From NCBI GenBank assembly GCA_038329965.1, contig JBBQNN010000006.1:1-64000 (forward strand): a stretch of 64,000 nucleotides of DNA. Reading direction: 5' to 3'. A model generated the notes under the pieces. It worked only from the letters and a program-made list of their open reading frames with translations. It was not told the DNA's origin and made no database searches. The position numbers and the translations under genes are program-made. Source of the stretch: QHCA01 sp003244095. GTDB lineage: Bacteria > Actinomycetota > Actinomycetes > Mycobacteriales > QHCA01. Of this stretch, positions 50,477-60,074 are shown in pieces (position 1 is the first letter of the stretch; the number at the start of each line of letters is the position of its first letter).

Positions 50477-51712
50477 ATGACCGTTGACGGCGGAGCAACA
50501 CCGCCACCCCCCTCGCCATTCACCGAGACCACCGGACACGCCCGGCATGCGGCCGTAGCCGAACTGACGGCGACCGGTCCGGTGCAGCACGTCACCCTCT
50601 TCAACAATGTGCCGGCCTGGGTGATCACCGGGTATGCCGAGGCCCGTGAACTGTTGGCGCACCCTGACGTCGTCAAGACAGCGGGTAGCCCGGCGCGGCC
50701 TGCGCCGTACGGCTCCGCCATTCCCGACGACATTGCTGCCGCGATGGAGCAGCACATGCTGAGCATGAACCCGCCGGATCACACTCGGCTGCGGCGGCTG
50801 GTGTCAGCGGCGTTCACCCGCCGGCGGATCGACGGGTTGGAACCCCGGATCCGAGAGATCACCGAGGCGCTGCTCGACGACCTCGCCGTCGCCGGCGTTG
50901 ACGGGCAGCCGGTCGACCTCGTCGCGGGGTTCAGCTATCCGCTGCCCATCACCGTGATCACCGAACTGCTGGGCGTGCCGGCGCGGCAGCGCGATGACTT
51001 CCGGGCCTGGTCGGCGGTCTTGGTGAACGTGTCGGCGTACCCGACCGAGATCTACGCCGGCGCGGCGAGGGAGATGGTCAGCTACGTCCGCGAGCTGATC
51101 GCCGACAAGCGCGCCACTCCCGCCGATGACCTGTTGTCGGATCTGATCGGGGTACGTGACGGCGGTGACCGGCTGTCGGAGGACGAGCTGAGCTCGATGG
51201 TCGTCTTGCTGCTCGTCGCCGGTCATGAGACAACCGTGAACTTGATCTCCCTCGGCATGCACGCCCTGCTCACCCACCCCGACCAGCTGCGGCTGCTGCG
51301 CGCCGAGCCCGAACGGCTCCCGGCGGCCGTCGAGGAACTGCTTCGCTACGACGGGCCGCTGCAGGCGACCATCGCCGTGGTGACCAAGGAGCCCGTGCGG
51401 GTCGGCGGTGTCACGATCCCGGCGGGTGAGGTGGTGCTGCCCATCCTGCTCGCCGCCAATCGCGATCCGGACCGGTTCGACGAGCCGGACCGGCTCGACG
51501 TCACCCGCACGGCCGCATCGCACCTGGCGTTCGGTCACGGCATCCACCACTGCCTGGGTGCGCCGCTGGCCCGCTTGGAGGGCCGGATCGCGATCGGCTC
51601 GCTGATCGGCCGGTTCCCCCACCTGCGCCTGGCCGACCCGGCCAGCGAACCGGCCCGCAGTCCCGGGATGTTGATGAATGCGCTGACCGAGCTGCCCGTC
51701 GTCCTGGGCTGA
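50477..51712 (+). CDS. cytochrome P450
   Basis: 411 residues, soluble bacterial type. I-helix AGHETT (about 250), ExxR in EELLRYDGPL (about 290) and the haem loop AFGHGIHHCLGAPLAR with ligand Cys at about 359 are all intact. Substrate cannot be told; no ferredoxin or reductase gene is adjacent. Divergent from the xfp-ackA operon. It ends 18 bp from the converging membrane-protein gene. Confidence 0.93.
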   Translation: MTVDGGATPPPPSPFTETTGHARHAAVAELTATGPVQHVTLFNNVPAWVITGYAEARELLAHPDVVKTAGSPARPAPYGSAIPDDIAAAMEQHMLSMNPPDHTRLRRLVSAAFTRRRIDGLEPRIREITEALLDDLAVAGVDGQPVDLVAGFSYPLPITVITELLGVPARQRDDFRAWSAVLVNVSAYPTEIYAGAAREMVSYVRELIADKRATPADDLLSDLIGVRDGGDRLSEDELSSMVVLLLVAGHETTVNLISLGMHALLTHPDQLRLLRAEPERLPAAVEELLRYDGPLQATIAVVTKEPVRVGGVTIPAGEVVLPILLAANRDPDRFDEPDRLDVTRTAASHLAFGHGIHHCLGAPLARLEGRIAIGSLIGRFPHLRLADPASEPARSPGMLMNALTELPVVLG

Positions 51713-51730
51713 GCCCGGAGGACTGACGAG

Positions 51731-54187
51731 CTAGCGCACTATCGAAAGTTGCCTCGGGCTCGGCCGTCGGAGACGGTAGACCCCGGCGTCCTCGTTGTGG
51801 AACACCTCGGTCGCGAGCACCTTCAATTGAGGAGGGACCGGGAACGGCGGGCCGCCACGGAAACTGGGGCGAGCATCGACAAGGAGGTAACGGACGCCAT
51901 AGCGGAGGTACAGCGCGTCAAGGACGGCCGGTGTCGGGTTGGTGAAGGCCCGGTCGTTCAAGGCGGTCCGCTGCGGGAACGGTGAGGGAAGGCTCGGGTA
52001 GTACGCCTTGGCCCTGAGTGCGACGGCCAGCAACTCGTCGGTGTAGGACCAGCTCTCGATCAGGTATCGGCGCTCGCTGAATCCGGAGTAGTAGAACACC
52101 CGGTGGTCATCACAGCGCAAACGCTTGGTCCTCCTGTTGATCGATACCGCCAAGCAGTGGTTGTTCACCGCGACCACGTCGTCGGACCGAGTGTTCCCAC
52201 GGATCCATTCCAGCGCGGCCATCAGCTCCGGCGTGACGTCGGGTCGTTTCCGATGGATGTCTTCGGGAAGCACCTGCCTGCCATCGGTCAGTTGGGCCCT
52301 GACCGGTTGCCACAGCTTCAGCGGCACCCCGGCGAGGCACCCGCCGAGCACCATCGCCACGGTGAACGCCGCCGCCGCCGTCGGTCGCAGCCGCAGAGCG
52401 AGCGCCGCGAGCACCGTCGCCACGAGAGCCACCACGGCGAAGATCGCGTAGCGCTCGACAAATCGTCCCGGAGTGTCACCTCTCATGGTGTTCAGGCCCA
52501 ATCCGAAGACCAGCACGGCGGCCGCCGCGGTGAGCGCCCCTACCGTCCACCGTGCTGCCCGGCGGGCCGTGATCCGATCGAGGAGCAGAGCCGTACCCCA
52601 TCCGCCCAAGATCGCGCCCGCCGGCAATGCCATGACCAGGAACCAGTGCTCGCTGTGCGCCGGATCCACGACCAGCGACGACGCCGATATCCCGCCGATC
52701 ATGATCCCGAGCAGAAACACCTGGGACACCCGGTTGCGAGGCACCCGAGCAAGTGCGAGTGCACCCAGGAACGGGGCGAGGAGTATCGCGAAAGCGAACG
52801 GTAGGCCGAGAACCTGCTCCAGCAGGGTGGGCCTGATGCCCGTGTAGTGAGGGTCGAGGAGCCTCCCGACCGCCGACATCGCCACGGTCTGCCACTGCAA
52901 CAGGTGGTAGTCGAGCCGGACCCGGGCCGGTGACGAGCCACCGTACAAGGTCAGTTGGGCCAGCCCGAACGCGATCGCCGCGAGCGTTGCGCCGATCACC
53001 GGACCCACCCACAGTGGCCTGCGCCGGTGCAGGGCATAGGCGGCCGCGAGCCCGAAGCCGGCGGCCAACAGCGGCACGACCGGTAACTTCGCTCCCGCTG
53101 CCCCCACAAGCAGGATTGCCACTGCCAGCCATCGAATCCACCAGGCATTCGTCCGCACGCCGTCCCGGAACTGGTCACAGGACACGAGTAGCAACGCGCA
53201 GAAGAAGAGCAGCCCGTACAAGTAGGTGGGGCTGTAGAACGCGTAGGCGCTGAAACCGCCATAGGCGACCTGGGTCCGGACAGTGGAGATGCTCAGCTCG
53301 GCGGCCACGGTCCCGGTGAGCGCCGCGACCGGTCCCGCCCAGGGACGGCCCGACAACCGGCTGGCCGTGAGCGCGAGCAGAACGGGAACCAACAGCAGCA
53401 GAGGTACGAGATACAGCCGGAACACCAGCCATGGCAGCTCGATACCGGTGATGGATGCGGCCGAGGCAAGGTGACCGTAGAAGAACCAGTGGTACCTCTG
53501 CGTGACCCCGGACACGGAGGGGTCAGAGGGCGGGAAGTGGTGCATCGCGTCCGCCGCCCAGCCCAGCTGATTGCCCAGGTCGACACTCCAGGTGGCGGGG
53601 CCGGTCACCGGCCACGGTGACGCGGACCAATACCAGACGACCACGGCGGCGAGGGTGAACAGGCAACAGCCCGCGACGGCCCACGACCAGGTCGCGGGCA
53701 ATGAGCAGGGCGCCTCCTCATCGGGCCCGACGGGCGCCGGTGCGGGCAGTGCCCGCCTACGCACGGACCGCCGCCGGAGCCATGGCACGGTAAGGGCGGC
53801 GACCACCGGCGGGTAGGCCCAGAGCAGGCCACGCGAGCCGGACCAGGCCGTCAGCATCCAGGCCAGGACTTCCAGGGCGTAGCCCAAGGCCGCACCGACC
53901 GCGAACACGTACAGCGGGCCTCGCCGAGGGAGCAGGACCGCCGCGCAGAGGACGCCGGGGCCGGCGATAAAACCCGCCCAGTACAACTCGAAGCGGAACA
54001 CGACACTCGCGGGCACGCCCGCGGCCAGCAGTCCCGCAGTGGCGATGCCGACGACTGCGATGGCCGGGGCTCCGACGGTCAGCGCGCGGCGCCCGCGGGC
54101 CAGCAGTCGCGTGGCCGGCGTGACTCGCGGCGGGAGATCGTGCGGCCGCCGTTGCCTGGCACGCACGTCGCGGACTTCGACCGTCAT
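51731..54187 (-). CDS. polytopic GT-C-like membrane protein
   Basis: 818 residues from ATG 54187; the upstream extension of the frame is not coding. About 14-16 hydrophobic helices occupy residues 30-650, with a large loop after the third or fourth (WSASPWPVTGPATWSVDLGN, HHFPPSDPSVSGVTQRYHWF). The C-terminal about 170 residues are a soluble extracytoplasmic domain (ALEWIRGNTRSDDVVAVNN, YLRYGVRYLLVDARP). The pattern matches GT-C type, lipid-linked-sugar glycosyltransferases, where an acidic D/E motif in the first loop binds metal. No operon partner; sugar unknown. Confidence 0.75.
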   Translation of the reverse strand: MTVEVRDVRARQRRPHDLPPRVTPATRLLARGRRALTVGAPAIAVVGIATAGLLAAGVPASVVFRFELYWAGFIAGPGVLCAAVLLPRRGPLYVFAVGAALGYALEVLAWMLTAWSGSRGLLWAYPPVVAALTVPWLRRRSVRRRALPAPAPVGPDEEAPCSLPATWSWAVAGCCLFTLAAVVVWYWSASPWPVTGPATWSVDLGNQLGWAADAMHHFPPSDPSVSGVTQRYHWFFYGHLASAASITGIELPWLVFRLYLVPLLLLVPVLLALTASRLSGRPWAGPVAALTGTVAAELSISTVRTQVAYGGFSAYAFYSPTYLYGLLFFCALLLVSCDQFRDGVRTNAWWIRWLAVAILLVGAAGAKLPVVPLLAAGFGLAAAYALHRRRPLWVGPVIGATLAAIAFGLAQLTLYGGSSPARVRLDYHLLQWQTVAMSAVGRLLDPHYTGIRPTLLEQVLGLPFAFAILLAPFLGALALARVPRNRVSQVFLLGIMIGGISASSLVVDPAHSEHWFLVMALPAGAILGGWGTALLLDRITARRAARWTVGALTAAAAVLVFGLGLNTMRGDTPGRFVERYAIFAVVALVATVLAALALRLRPTAAAAFTVAMVLGGCLAGVPLKLWQPVRAQLTDGRQVLPEDIHRKRPDVTPELMAALEWIRGNTRSDDVVAVNNHCLAVSINRRTKRLRCDDHRVFYYSGFSERRYLIESWSYTDELLAVALRAKAYYPSLPSPFPQRTALNDRAFTNPTPAVLDALYLRYGVRYLLVDARPSFRGGPPFPVPPQLKVLATEVFHNEDAGVYRLRRPSPRQLSIVR

Positions 54188-54321
54188 ATGACAGAAGGTA
54201 GTATCTGCCCCGTTCCCTCCCGGATCGCCTCCGGTTTCAATGCCGTAACAGTCGAGGGTCAACCTCGTACAGGCGTGCAGACAGGAACCCCCTAGACGTC
54301 GGTGATCGGCCCGGGACAGAT

Positions 54322-54537
54322 CTAGAAGCGTTCCCGTGCCGGCAGGGCAAGGTGGACTGCGGCGGCGATGGCGGCGGCGACCAGGTTGTGGCCGGCGACG
54401 TCGGGGTGGTCCCCGTCCGAGCCCAGCAAGTCGGTGTCGTCTGCCGAGCCGTCCTCCTTGAACGCGGTATGGAGGTCGGCGTAGAGGTCCCGGCTGTTGA
54501 GCGACCCGCGCCAGCCGGACGGCCGGGAGGATGTTGA
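54322..54537 (-). pseudogene. SGNH/GDSL hydrolase C-terminal remnant
   Basis: The minus frame reads SGWRGSLNSRDLYADLHTAF, then LLGSDGDHPDVAGHNLVAAA, ending ARERF-stop. 'DGDHPDVAGH' is the catalytic Asp-His block (DxxHP) of SGNH hydrolases. Only about 70 residues remain, opened by a stop at 54538-54540 and without a start codon; the Ser and Asn blocks are gone. Confidence 0.55.
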
Positions 54538-54647
54538 TCAGGCCGCAGCCGTCCGAGGCGGCAGGTTGCGGCCACGGCAGGTCGAGGTCGCCACCGAGCA
54601 TGGATCGTCGCAGGTGTCGCGACCGCATGACTCGGGGAGATCGCCAC

Positions 54648-54980
54648 GTGACTGGTCCGATCGGGCAGGTAGCCCTCGAAGCCGGCCGGCTGCAGAGGCT
54701 CGGAAAGGACGTACAGCAGTCCGCTGGGCAACTCGGCGAGATCCGTGCGCAGGTTGAACGCCTCGCGCTGACGGTAGGCGATTTCGACCCGGTGGCACGG
54801 CGCCTCGGGCTGGCTCAGGGCTGCGTGGATCTCCAGCAGGCCATAGCTACGTCACTGCGCCAGGGCGAGGGGGCGACCGCAGCGCCCGGCGAGGTGATGG
54901 TCGCGGCTGTCGACGCCCACCAGGCAGCCGACCAGAATCTCGCCGCCGCAGTTGCCGCCCAGCCTGTTGGGTCCCGATGA
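54648..54980 (+). CDS. EspC-like type VII secretion target protein
   Basis: 110 residues from GTG 54648, which has GGGGAGA seven bases upstream. All helical, with the pattern VALEAGRLQRLGKDVQQSAG, then VAVDAHQAADQNLAAAV-type helices, as in the EspC/DUF2580 group of ESX-associated proteins, about 100 residues long. Its stop overlaps the next start as ATGA. No ESX core genes are in the window, so the secretion machine would be elsewhere. Assignment rests on pattern and partner. Confidence 0.5.
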   Translation: MTGPIGQVALEAGRLQRLGKDVQQSAGQLGEIRAQVERLALTVGDFDPVARRLGLAQGCVDLQQAIATSLRQGEGATAAPGEVMVAAVDAHQAADQNLAAAVAAQPVGSR

Positions 54981-55702
54981 CGGCCCCTTCCGGGATTGCG
55001 GCGATGACGGCGCAACTCAACAAGGACCTCTCGACGATCGAGGTCGGCATGGCGGTAGCCAGCATCCCGGTGCCCCATTGGTGGGAAGAGCTTCGGGAGA
55101 CGGTCATCGCGGCTCCCAAGACCGCTGGGCTCACCGCGGTCGCGGACCAGTTGGCGCGGGCCCAGAACAAGATCCAGCAGAGCCAGACCGCAGTTGGCCA
55201 GCACCGTGACGCGGTTCCGGCGGCGTGGGTCGGCCAAGCCGCTACCGTTGCGGTCCAGTCCTTCGATCAGCTGGACCAATCCCACGCAGTCCTCGCAGGA
55301 GTGCTCGGCGATTTCTCCACGTCGTTGTACGACTACATTCACGCCTGGATCAATTTCCTGAAACAAGCGTTCCCTACGGTCGCGGTGGCCGCTGCCTCCA
55401 TCGCAGCCCTCCTCTACGTCACTGAGGCCGGCGGGACGATGGGCTCGGGGAAGATGTATGCCACGGAGGCCGCGGCGGACGCTGCCGCGAGGATGGCCGC
55501 GAGATTTTTCTGGCAAGTCATGATCGTGATCGGGGTGATCATCATCGGTTGCATAGCTGCTCTTGCCATCGAGTGGCACCACTTCGGATCCTTGGTGAGT
55601 ATGGAGAGTCCGAAGGTCAGGGAGCTGACCGCGAGGGTCACCGACCAGGTGAAGTGGCCCACGTCGCCCGGTGCCGGCCCGCCCGCGCCGGCACCCCACT
55701 GA
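54977..55702 (+). CDS. WXG-like protein with membrane helices, probable ESX-linked partner
   Basis: 241 residues. The N-terminal about 120 residues form two helices separated by PAAWVGQAATVA, a W-x-G turn as in WXG100/LXG proteins. The C-terminal half has hydrophobic helices (AVAAASIAALLYV; FWQVMIVIGVIIIGCIAALA) and a Pro-rich tail. Translation is coupled to the EspC-like gene by a 4-bp overlap. Pairs of an EspC-like protein with a larger WXG-like one are typical of ESX-secreted toxin-carrier units; no toxin domain is visible here. Confidence 0.55.
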   Translation: MTAPSGIAAMTAQLNKDLSTIEVGMAVASIPVPHWWEELRETVIAAPKTAGLTAVADQLARAQNKIQQSQTAVGQHRDAVPAAWVGQAATVAVQSFDQLDQSHAVLAGVLGDFSTSLYDYIHAWINFLKQAFPTVAVAAASIAALLYVTEAGGTMGSGKMYATEAAADAAARMAARFFWQVMIVIGVIIIGCIAALAIEWHHFGSLVSMESPKVRELTARVTDQVKWPTSPGAGPPAPAPH

Positions 55703-56356
55703 GCGGGCCAGTCCCTTCCAGGCGTTCATCTGCCGTAGGCGCCGAACCGAAAGCCCTCAGATACCGACTCCTGGGCGTCCCGCCCGCCATGTCACGCCCG
55801 CCATCCCAGCAACACTGAAACCCGACGATCACACCCCTCGCGCACCACCGTGAATCATTCAGGTAGATCCTCCCTTGAGAGCCTGGCGACTATCAAGCGG
55901 AACCTATTTCCGTCGTCATTTGCACCCAGGATGGGAGACGACTACTCCGCGCTGGTCGACATCGCTCTGCCAAGCTGACAGGTGATGGCGCAACTGCTCG
56001 GCCAGGTGTTCACCGGACGTCCCCCGTCCCCGCCGGTCATTGCACGCGCCGGTCCGGCAAGCTGGATGGATGGCCGCGGTAGTCGGCATCGGATAGACCG
56101 CATCCGGTGTCTCGAGTGGCACCCGAGTGTGAAGGCGGCTATTGCCGTCGTCGTCCAAGTCAAGCGGTCAGCCGCCGGCTCCAACGGCCATACGCTGACC
56201 CGCTTGATGGACCCGTCCCGGTGTCCTCCAGAGCGCAACCCTTCCGCCCTTCCGCCCATCTACACATCGACGCCCGCTGGAACTCGTACGCGTCCAGTCG
56301 AAGTGCCCCCGAACTCCCACACCGACCCGTCCCAGATGGCACACCGAACGCAATAC
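55703..56356. other. 654-bp stretch without a recognised gene
   Basis: Lies between the WXG-like gene and the end of the histidine kinase gene. Frames exist on both strands, but none has a supported start or coherent composition. I see nothing that can be called. Confidence 0.5.
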
Positions 56357-57625
56357 CTATCCCTGCTGCTGCCCTGGTGGGTTGATGTCTCGCTTGGGTT
56401 CGGCGTCGACGGCCGGCAGGGCCAGGAGGAATTCGGCGGGCCGAGACGACGAGATAGTCAGGCTACCCGATTCCGCGGCCGCCAGTGACCGGGCCAGGGC
56501 GAGCCCGATGCCGGTCCCGTGGCTGCCGCTGACGCGCCGGTTGAACACCGTCGAGACGAGGTCCGCGGGTATCCCGGGACCGTCGTCGCTGACGCGCAGG
56601 ACAGCGGTGTCCTCCACCTGCATGACGCTGAGCCTAACGTCGCCGTCCCCGTGCGCGAGAGCGTTGTCGAGCAGCGACGCCAGCACGCCAAGCAAGTGTT
56701 CCCGACGCGCGAGTACGTGGACTCCTGGCGCTAGCTCGCACCGCAGACGACGATCGTGGCGGGCGAGCACCCGCTCCCATGCAGCCGATCCGTCCTTCGC
56801 AAGCGCCCCGAGGTCGACGACGTCCGGTTCAGCCGAGTCGCCACGCGCCCGGGCGAGCAGTGAGGTGATGACATCGTCCAGCCGCCCAACCTGCGTCAGC
56901 GCATCCTCGGCCTCCTCGCGGACCGGTCCGTCCCCGATGCGGCTCAGCTCGTCTAGGTGCAGTCCGATGCTCGTTAGCGGCGTACGTAGCTGATGTGCCG
57001 CGTCGGAAGCAAAGTCGCGTTGCAGGTCCAGCAGCGTGCCGATCTGGCGGGCGCTGCGTTCCAGGACGTGAGAGATGCGGTCGATCTCCGGGGTACCAGT
57101 GGCGAGTGGTTCTGCGGTGAAGGCGCCGCGGCCGAGCATGTCGGCGCGGGTGACGAGGTCGGCGATTGGACGGGTGAGCCATCGTGCTTGCACTAGGGCG
57201 AGTCCGACGGCGGCGGCCGTGGACAGCAGTGCCAGTCCGATGACTACGGCGGTGACCTCACGGCCGCGGGCGATGGTCGGGGCCCGCGGGGCGGCGACGG
57301 TGATGCTGTTGTCCGCGACCACCACCGTCGCGCTGATGACTGGCCGACCGGCAAGCGTGGGACCGGCCGTGACCGCCGGGCCGAGTGCGGGAGTGACGAC
57401 AATTCGGCGGTCGGGCATCAGCCGCAGGTAGCCACGCAGGTCGATCGGCTTGCCCGCGTCGAGCCGGTCTTCCATGCCGGCGGCCACGCTGGCGGCCTGC
57501 TCCCGAACGCGCTCGCGGGCGGAGGTCCACACCTGATGCCGGGCCAGGATTGCCAGCGGTACGCCGAGGATGGCGACGCAGACGAAGGCTATCGCCAGCA
57601 TGCTGGCCAGCAGTCGGCTCTTCAC
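56357..57625 (-). CDS. sensor histidine kinase
   Basis: 422 residues from GTG 57625, overlapping the response-regulator stop as GTGA. Two membrane helices (LLASMLAIAFVCVAILGVPL; AVVIGLALLSTAAAVGLALV) enclose a short extracellular sensor of about 90 residues. Then HAMP (WLTRPIADLVTRADMLGRG), the H-box with His at about 213 (DAAHQLRTPLTS), and the ATPase boxes (LLDNALAHG, SDDGPGIP, GTGIGLALARSL). Autophosphorylates and passes phosphate to the upstream-encoded OmpR-type regulator. Signal unknown. Confidence 0.93.
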   Translation of the reverse strand: MKSRLLASMLAIAFVCVAILGVPLAILARHQVWTSARERVREQAASVAAGMEDRLDAGKPIDLRGYLRLMPDRRIVVTPALGPAVTAGPTLAGRPVISATVVVADNSITVAAPRAPTIARGREVTAVVIGLALLSTAAAVGLALVQARWLTRPIADLVTRADMLGRGAFTAEPLATGTPEIDRISHVLERSARQIGTLLDLQRDFASDAAHQLRTPLTSIGLHLDELSRIGDGPVREEAEDALTQVGRLDDVITSLLARARGDSAEPDVVDLGALAKDGSAAWERVLARHDRRLRCELAPGVHVLARREHLLGVLASLLDNALAHGDGDVRLSVMQVEDTAVLRVSDDGPGIPADLVSTVFNRRVSGSHGTGIGLALARSLAAAESGSLTISSSRPAEFLLALPAVDAEPKRDINPPGQQQG

Positions 57626-58287
57626 TCGGGATGATCGCGGAATCGGAAGCCCTTGCCGCGAACGGTAACGATGAGGTCGTCGCCGAGTTTCGACCGCAGC
57701 CACGACACGTGCTGGTCCAGCGTCCTGGTCGACCCTTGCCAGGATGTCTGCCACACGTCACGGAGCAACCGCTCGCGGGTCACCACCTTTCCGGCGTCGG
57801 CGATCAGCCGCGCGAGCAGGTCGAACTCCTTCGGCGACAGCGCCAGCTCGCGGTCGTGCAGGAACGCCCGGCGCGACGCAATGCCAACGCGGACGCCGCA
57901 GGCGGCGAGCTCGCTCGGCTCGGCCCGGCGCGCGGCGGAGCGGACCCGCGCGAGGAGTTCTGCCAGCCGAAATGGCTTCGCGATGTAGTCATCCGCGCCG
58001 GCGTCAAGGCCGTCGACCGCGTGCACTTCCTCGGCAAGCGCGGTCAGGAGCAAGATCTGCAACCGCGGCCGGGCGGCGCGCAGCCGCCGGCACACTTCGA
58101 GCCCGTCCAGATGCGGCAAGCCGACGTCGAGGATGACCAGCGACACCTGCGGATCGTGCCCGGACCGCAAACCGGACGGCCCGTCCCGCTCGGTGATCAC
58201 GTCATAGCCCTCCCGCCGCAGACCGCGACTCAGCGGTGCGCTGATCGCGTCGTCGTCCTCAACCAGCAAGATCCGCAGCAACGGCAC
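57622..58287 (-). CDS. OmpR-family response regulator
   Basis: 221 residues from GTG 58287. Receiver domain with acidic pocket EDDD (10-13), phospho-acceptor D54 (VILDVGLP) and Lys in DYIAKPFR; C-terminal winged helix (LSPKEFDLLARLIADAGKVV, STRTLDQHVSWLRSKLG). First gene of the two-component operon, divergent from the COG4705-like gene over 78 bp that contain CTTGAC direct repeats, a probable binding site. Confidence 0.93.
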   Translation of the reverse strand: MPLLRILLVEDDDAISAPLSRGLRREGYDVITERDGPSGLRSGHDPQVSLVILDVGLPHLDGLEVCRRLRAARPRLQILLLTALAEEVHAVDGLDAGADDYIAKPFRLAELLARVRSAARRAEPSELAACGVRVGIASRRAFLHDRELALSPKEFDLLARLIADAGKVVTRERLLRDVWQTSWQGSTRTLDQHVSWLRSKLGDDLIVTVRGKGFRFRDHPE

Positions 58288-58325
58288 ATGATGATGCTGG
58301 CAGCCGCCAGCCGGCACGGCCAAAT

Positions 58326-58353
58326 CTGACACCGATCTTGACCTGCTCTTGAC
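58326..58353. promoter_or_regulatory. CTTGAC direct repeats, probable OmpR-type operator
   Basis: TCTGAC, CTTGAC and CTTGAC have their GAC triplets 12 and 11 bp apart in the 78-bp gap between the response regulator and the membrane-protein gene. OmpR/PhoB proteins bind tandem half-sites at 11-bp pitch, so this may be the regulator's own site, also controlling 58366. Confidence 0.5.
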
Positions 58354-58365
58354 GTAAACTCGCCG

Positions 58366-59187
58366 ATGCTTGATGTCATGACCGCACCGATGACTACCCA
58401 GGCCCAGCATTCCGCCACCAATGCCCGGCAGATGCTCAACAAGGTCCCCGAGGTCACCGCCTACTTCTGGATCATCAAGATCCTGTGCACGACAGTCGGT
58501 GAAAGCTTTGCGGACTACATCAATGCAACTCTCGGCGTCGGCCTGACCGATACCACTATCATCTTCTCCGCAGCTCTCGTCGCGGTCCTTGTCGCCCAAT
58601 TCCGGTTGCGGCGCTATGTCCCCGGCGTGTATTGGGCCGCCGTGGTCCTGATCAGCGTCGTGGGGACGCTGCTTACCGACATCCTCACTGACGGACTAGG
58701 CGTGCCGCTGTGGCTGAGCACCACCGTGTTCTCGGTGGTCCTCGCGGCGGTGTTCGGCATTTGGTACGCCCGCGAACGAACGCTGTCGATTCACTCGATC
58801 GTGACCACGCCCCGGGAGAGCTTCTACTGGCTCACCGTGCTGGTTACCTTCGCGCTTGGCACCGCCGCCGGCGACTGGACTCTCGAACTCACCGGCTGGG
58901 GGCCGGGCCCGTCCGTGCTCCTGCCCGCTGGGCTCATTGCGGCCGTGTTCGTCGCATGGCGCCTTGGCGCCGGTCCGGTGCTGACCTTCTGGCTCGCCTA
59001 CATCCTCACCCGCCCGCTCGGCGCCAACCTCGGCGACTTCCTCGGCTCGCCTCGCTCTGACGGGGGGCTCGGCCTCGGCACCCTGTGGACCAGCGTCCTG
59101 TTCCTCACGACGATTCTCGTAGTCGTCGCGTACCTGACGAGAACGAAGCAGGACCGCACCGAACGCGTTCACCACAGTACGGACTGA
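58366..59187 (+). CDS. COG4705-like integral membrane protein
   Basis: 273 residues; a second ATG at 58378 is also possible. Opens with NKVPEVTAYFWIIKILCTTVGESFADYINATLG, split here as VPEVTAYFWIIKIL plus TTVGESFADY, the signature of the COG4705 membrane-protein family. About seven or eight membrane helices, arranged as two similar halves (VTAYFWIIKIL near the start; SFYWLTVLVTFALGTAAGDW later). Function unknown. Divergent from a two-component system that probably controls it. Confidence 0.75.
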   Translation: MLDVMTAPMTTQAQHSATNARQMLNKVPEVTAYFWIIKILCTTVGESFADYINATLGVGLTDTTIIFSAALVAVLVAQFRLRRYVPGVYWAAVVLISVVGTLLTDILTDGLGVPLWLSTTVFSVVLAAVFGIWYARERTLSIHSIVTTPRESFYWLTVLVTFALGTAAGDWTLELTGWGPGPSVLLPAGLIAAVFVAWRLGAGPVLTFWLAYILTRPLGANLGDFLGSPRSDGGLGLGTLWTSVLFLTTILVVVAYLTRTKQDRTERVHHSTD

Positions 59188-59235
59188 ACCGGAGCCGGTA
59201 GTTGCGCTGCGCCGACACATCGGGTACCACCTCAA

Positions 59236-60060
59236 GTGGTGGGCCCCGAATCTGCCGAGCGCAGCGCGGCGGGTGTCGTCGTCGGCGTACATCGGGTCGC
59301 GACTGCCGATCCTCCCGTCAGGTGGGCAGCCGACGAAGCCCGACGACGGCACCTGCCGCTCACGCTGGTGCACGCCTGGCGGGAGCACCTCGACATCGAG
59401 GTCACGCTCAGTGCCGACGCTCTACCCGACCTGGACGGGCCGGTGGAGGCCCGCGCGGCACACGGTCGGGCGGCGGCGGTGCTGCTCGGCTACCCGGCCG
59501 ATCTGCTCGTGCTGGGCGCGCATTCCGGCACGTTGCACCTCAGACACGTCACCCGGTTGTGCTTACATCAGGCAACGTGCCCCGTGGTGGTGGTGCCCGA
59601 GGCGGACCGGCCGCCGGTCGGACGCATCGTCGTCGGCGTCGACGGCGCTGACACGTCGCGAGAAGCGCTGCTCTGGGCGGCAGAGGCAGCCGCTCTGCGC
59701 GGCGTGACCCTAACGGTGGTGCAGGCCTGGCAGGTGCGCCCGCACTCGCCGACGGACGTGCTCCATCCGCGCAGTGCCGTGCCCACCCAACAAGCGGCCG
59801 CCCAGGGACGGCTCCGCTCCTGGGCCGAGTCGGTCGTGGCGGACACCAGCGCCATCGACTTCTACACCCCCCACGGCGCGCCACTCGACATGCTCCTTGA
59901 CTGCGCCGCTGACGCCGATTTGGTCGTCATCGGTCGACGGTCACACAGCGGCCTCAGGCGGGTACTGCATGGCGCGGCCGGTGACAGCCTCAGTGCCCTC
60001 GCGCCTTGCCCGGTCGCAGTCGTGCCAACCACGGCACGGCACGCGAAGCGGCCAGTCTGA
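59236..60060 (+). CDS. tandem universal stress protein (UspA-type)
   Basis: 274 residues from GTG 59236. Two Usp domains: the first (about 12-125) is shortened, jumping from LVHAWREHLDIEV to VEARAAHGRAAAVLLGYPA; the second (about 132-265) is full, with IVVGVDGADTSREALLWAA and the ATP-binding tail GRRSHSGLRRVLHGAAGDSL, APCPVAVVP. Such proteins bind ATP and modulate stress survival or dormancy. 48 bp after the COG4705-like gene, same strand. Confidence 0.85.
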   Translation: MVGPESAERSAAGVVVGVHRVATADPPVRWAADEARRRHLPLTLVHAWREHLDIEVTLSADALPDLDGPVEARAAHGRAAAVLLGYPADLLVLGAHSGTLHLRHVTRLCLHQATCPVVVVPEADRPPVGRIVVGVDGADTSREALLWAAEAAALRGVTLTVVQAWQVRPHSPTDVLHPRSAVPTQQAAAQGRLRSWAESVVADTSAIDFYTPHGAPLDMLLDCAADADLVVIGRRSHSGLRRVLHGAAGDSLSALAPCPVAVVPTTARHAKRPV

Positions 60061-60074
60061 TCCCGGGGGCCCCT

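Noticed and set aside
54188..54628. N-terminal extension of the GT-C-like protein up to 54628
   Set aside because: The added residues are Arg/Pro-rich, out of character, and overlap the SGNH remnant in another frame; ATG 54187 starts a coherent protein.
55916..56488. Several overlapping ORFs of 80-170 codons
   Set aside because: None has a supported start, RBS or coherent composition, and they conflict with each other.
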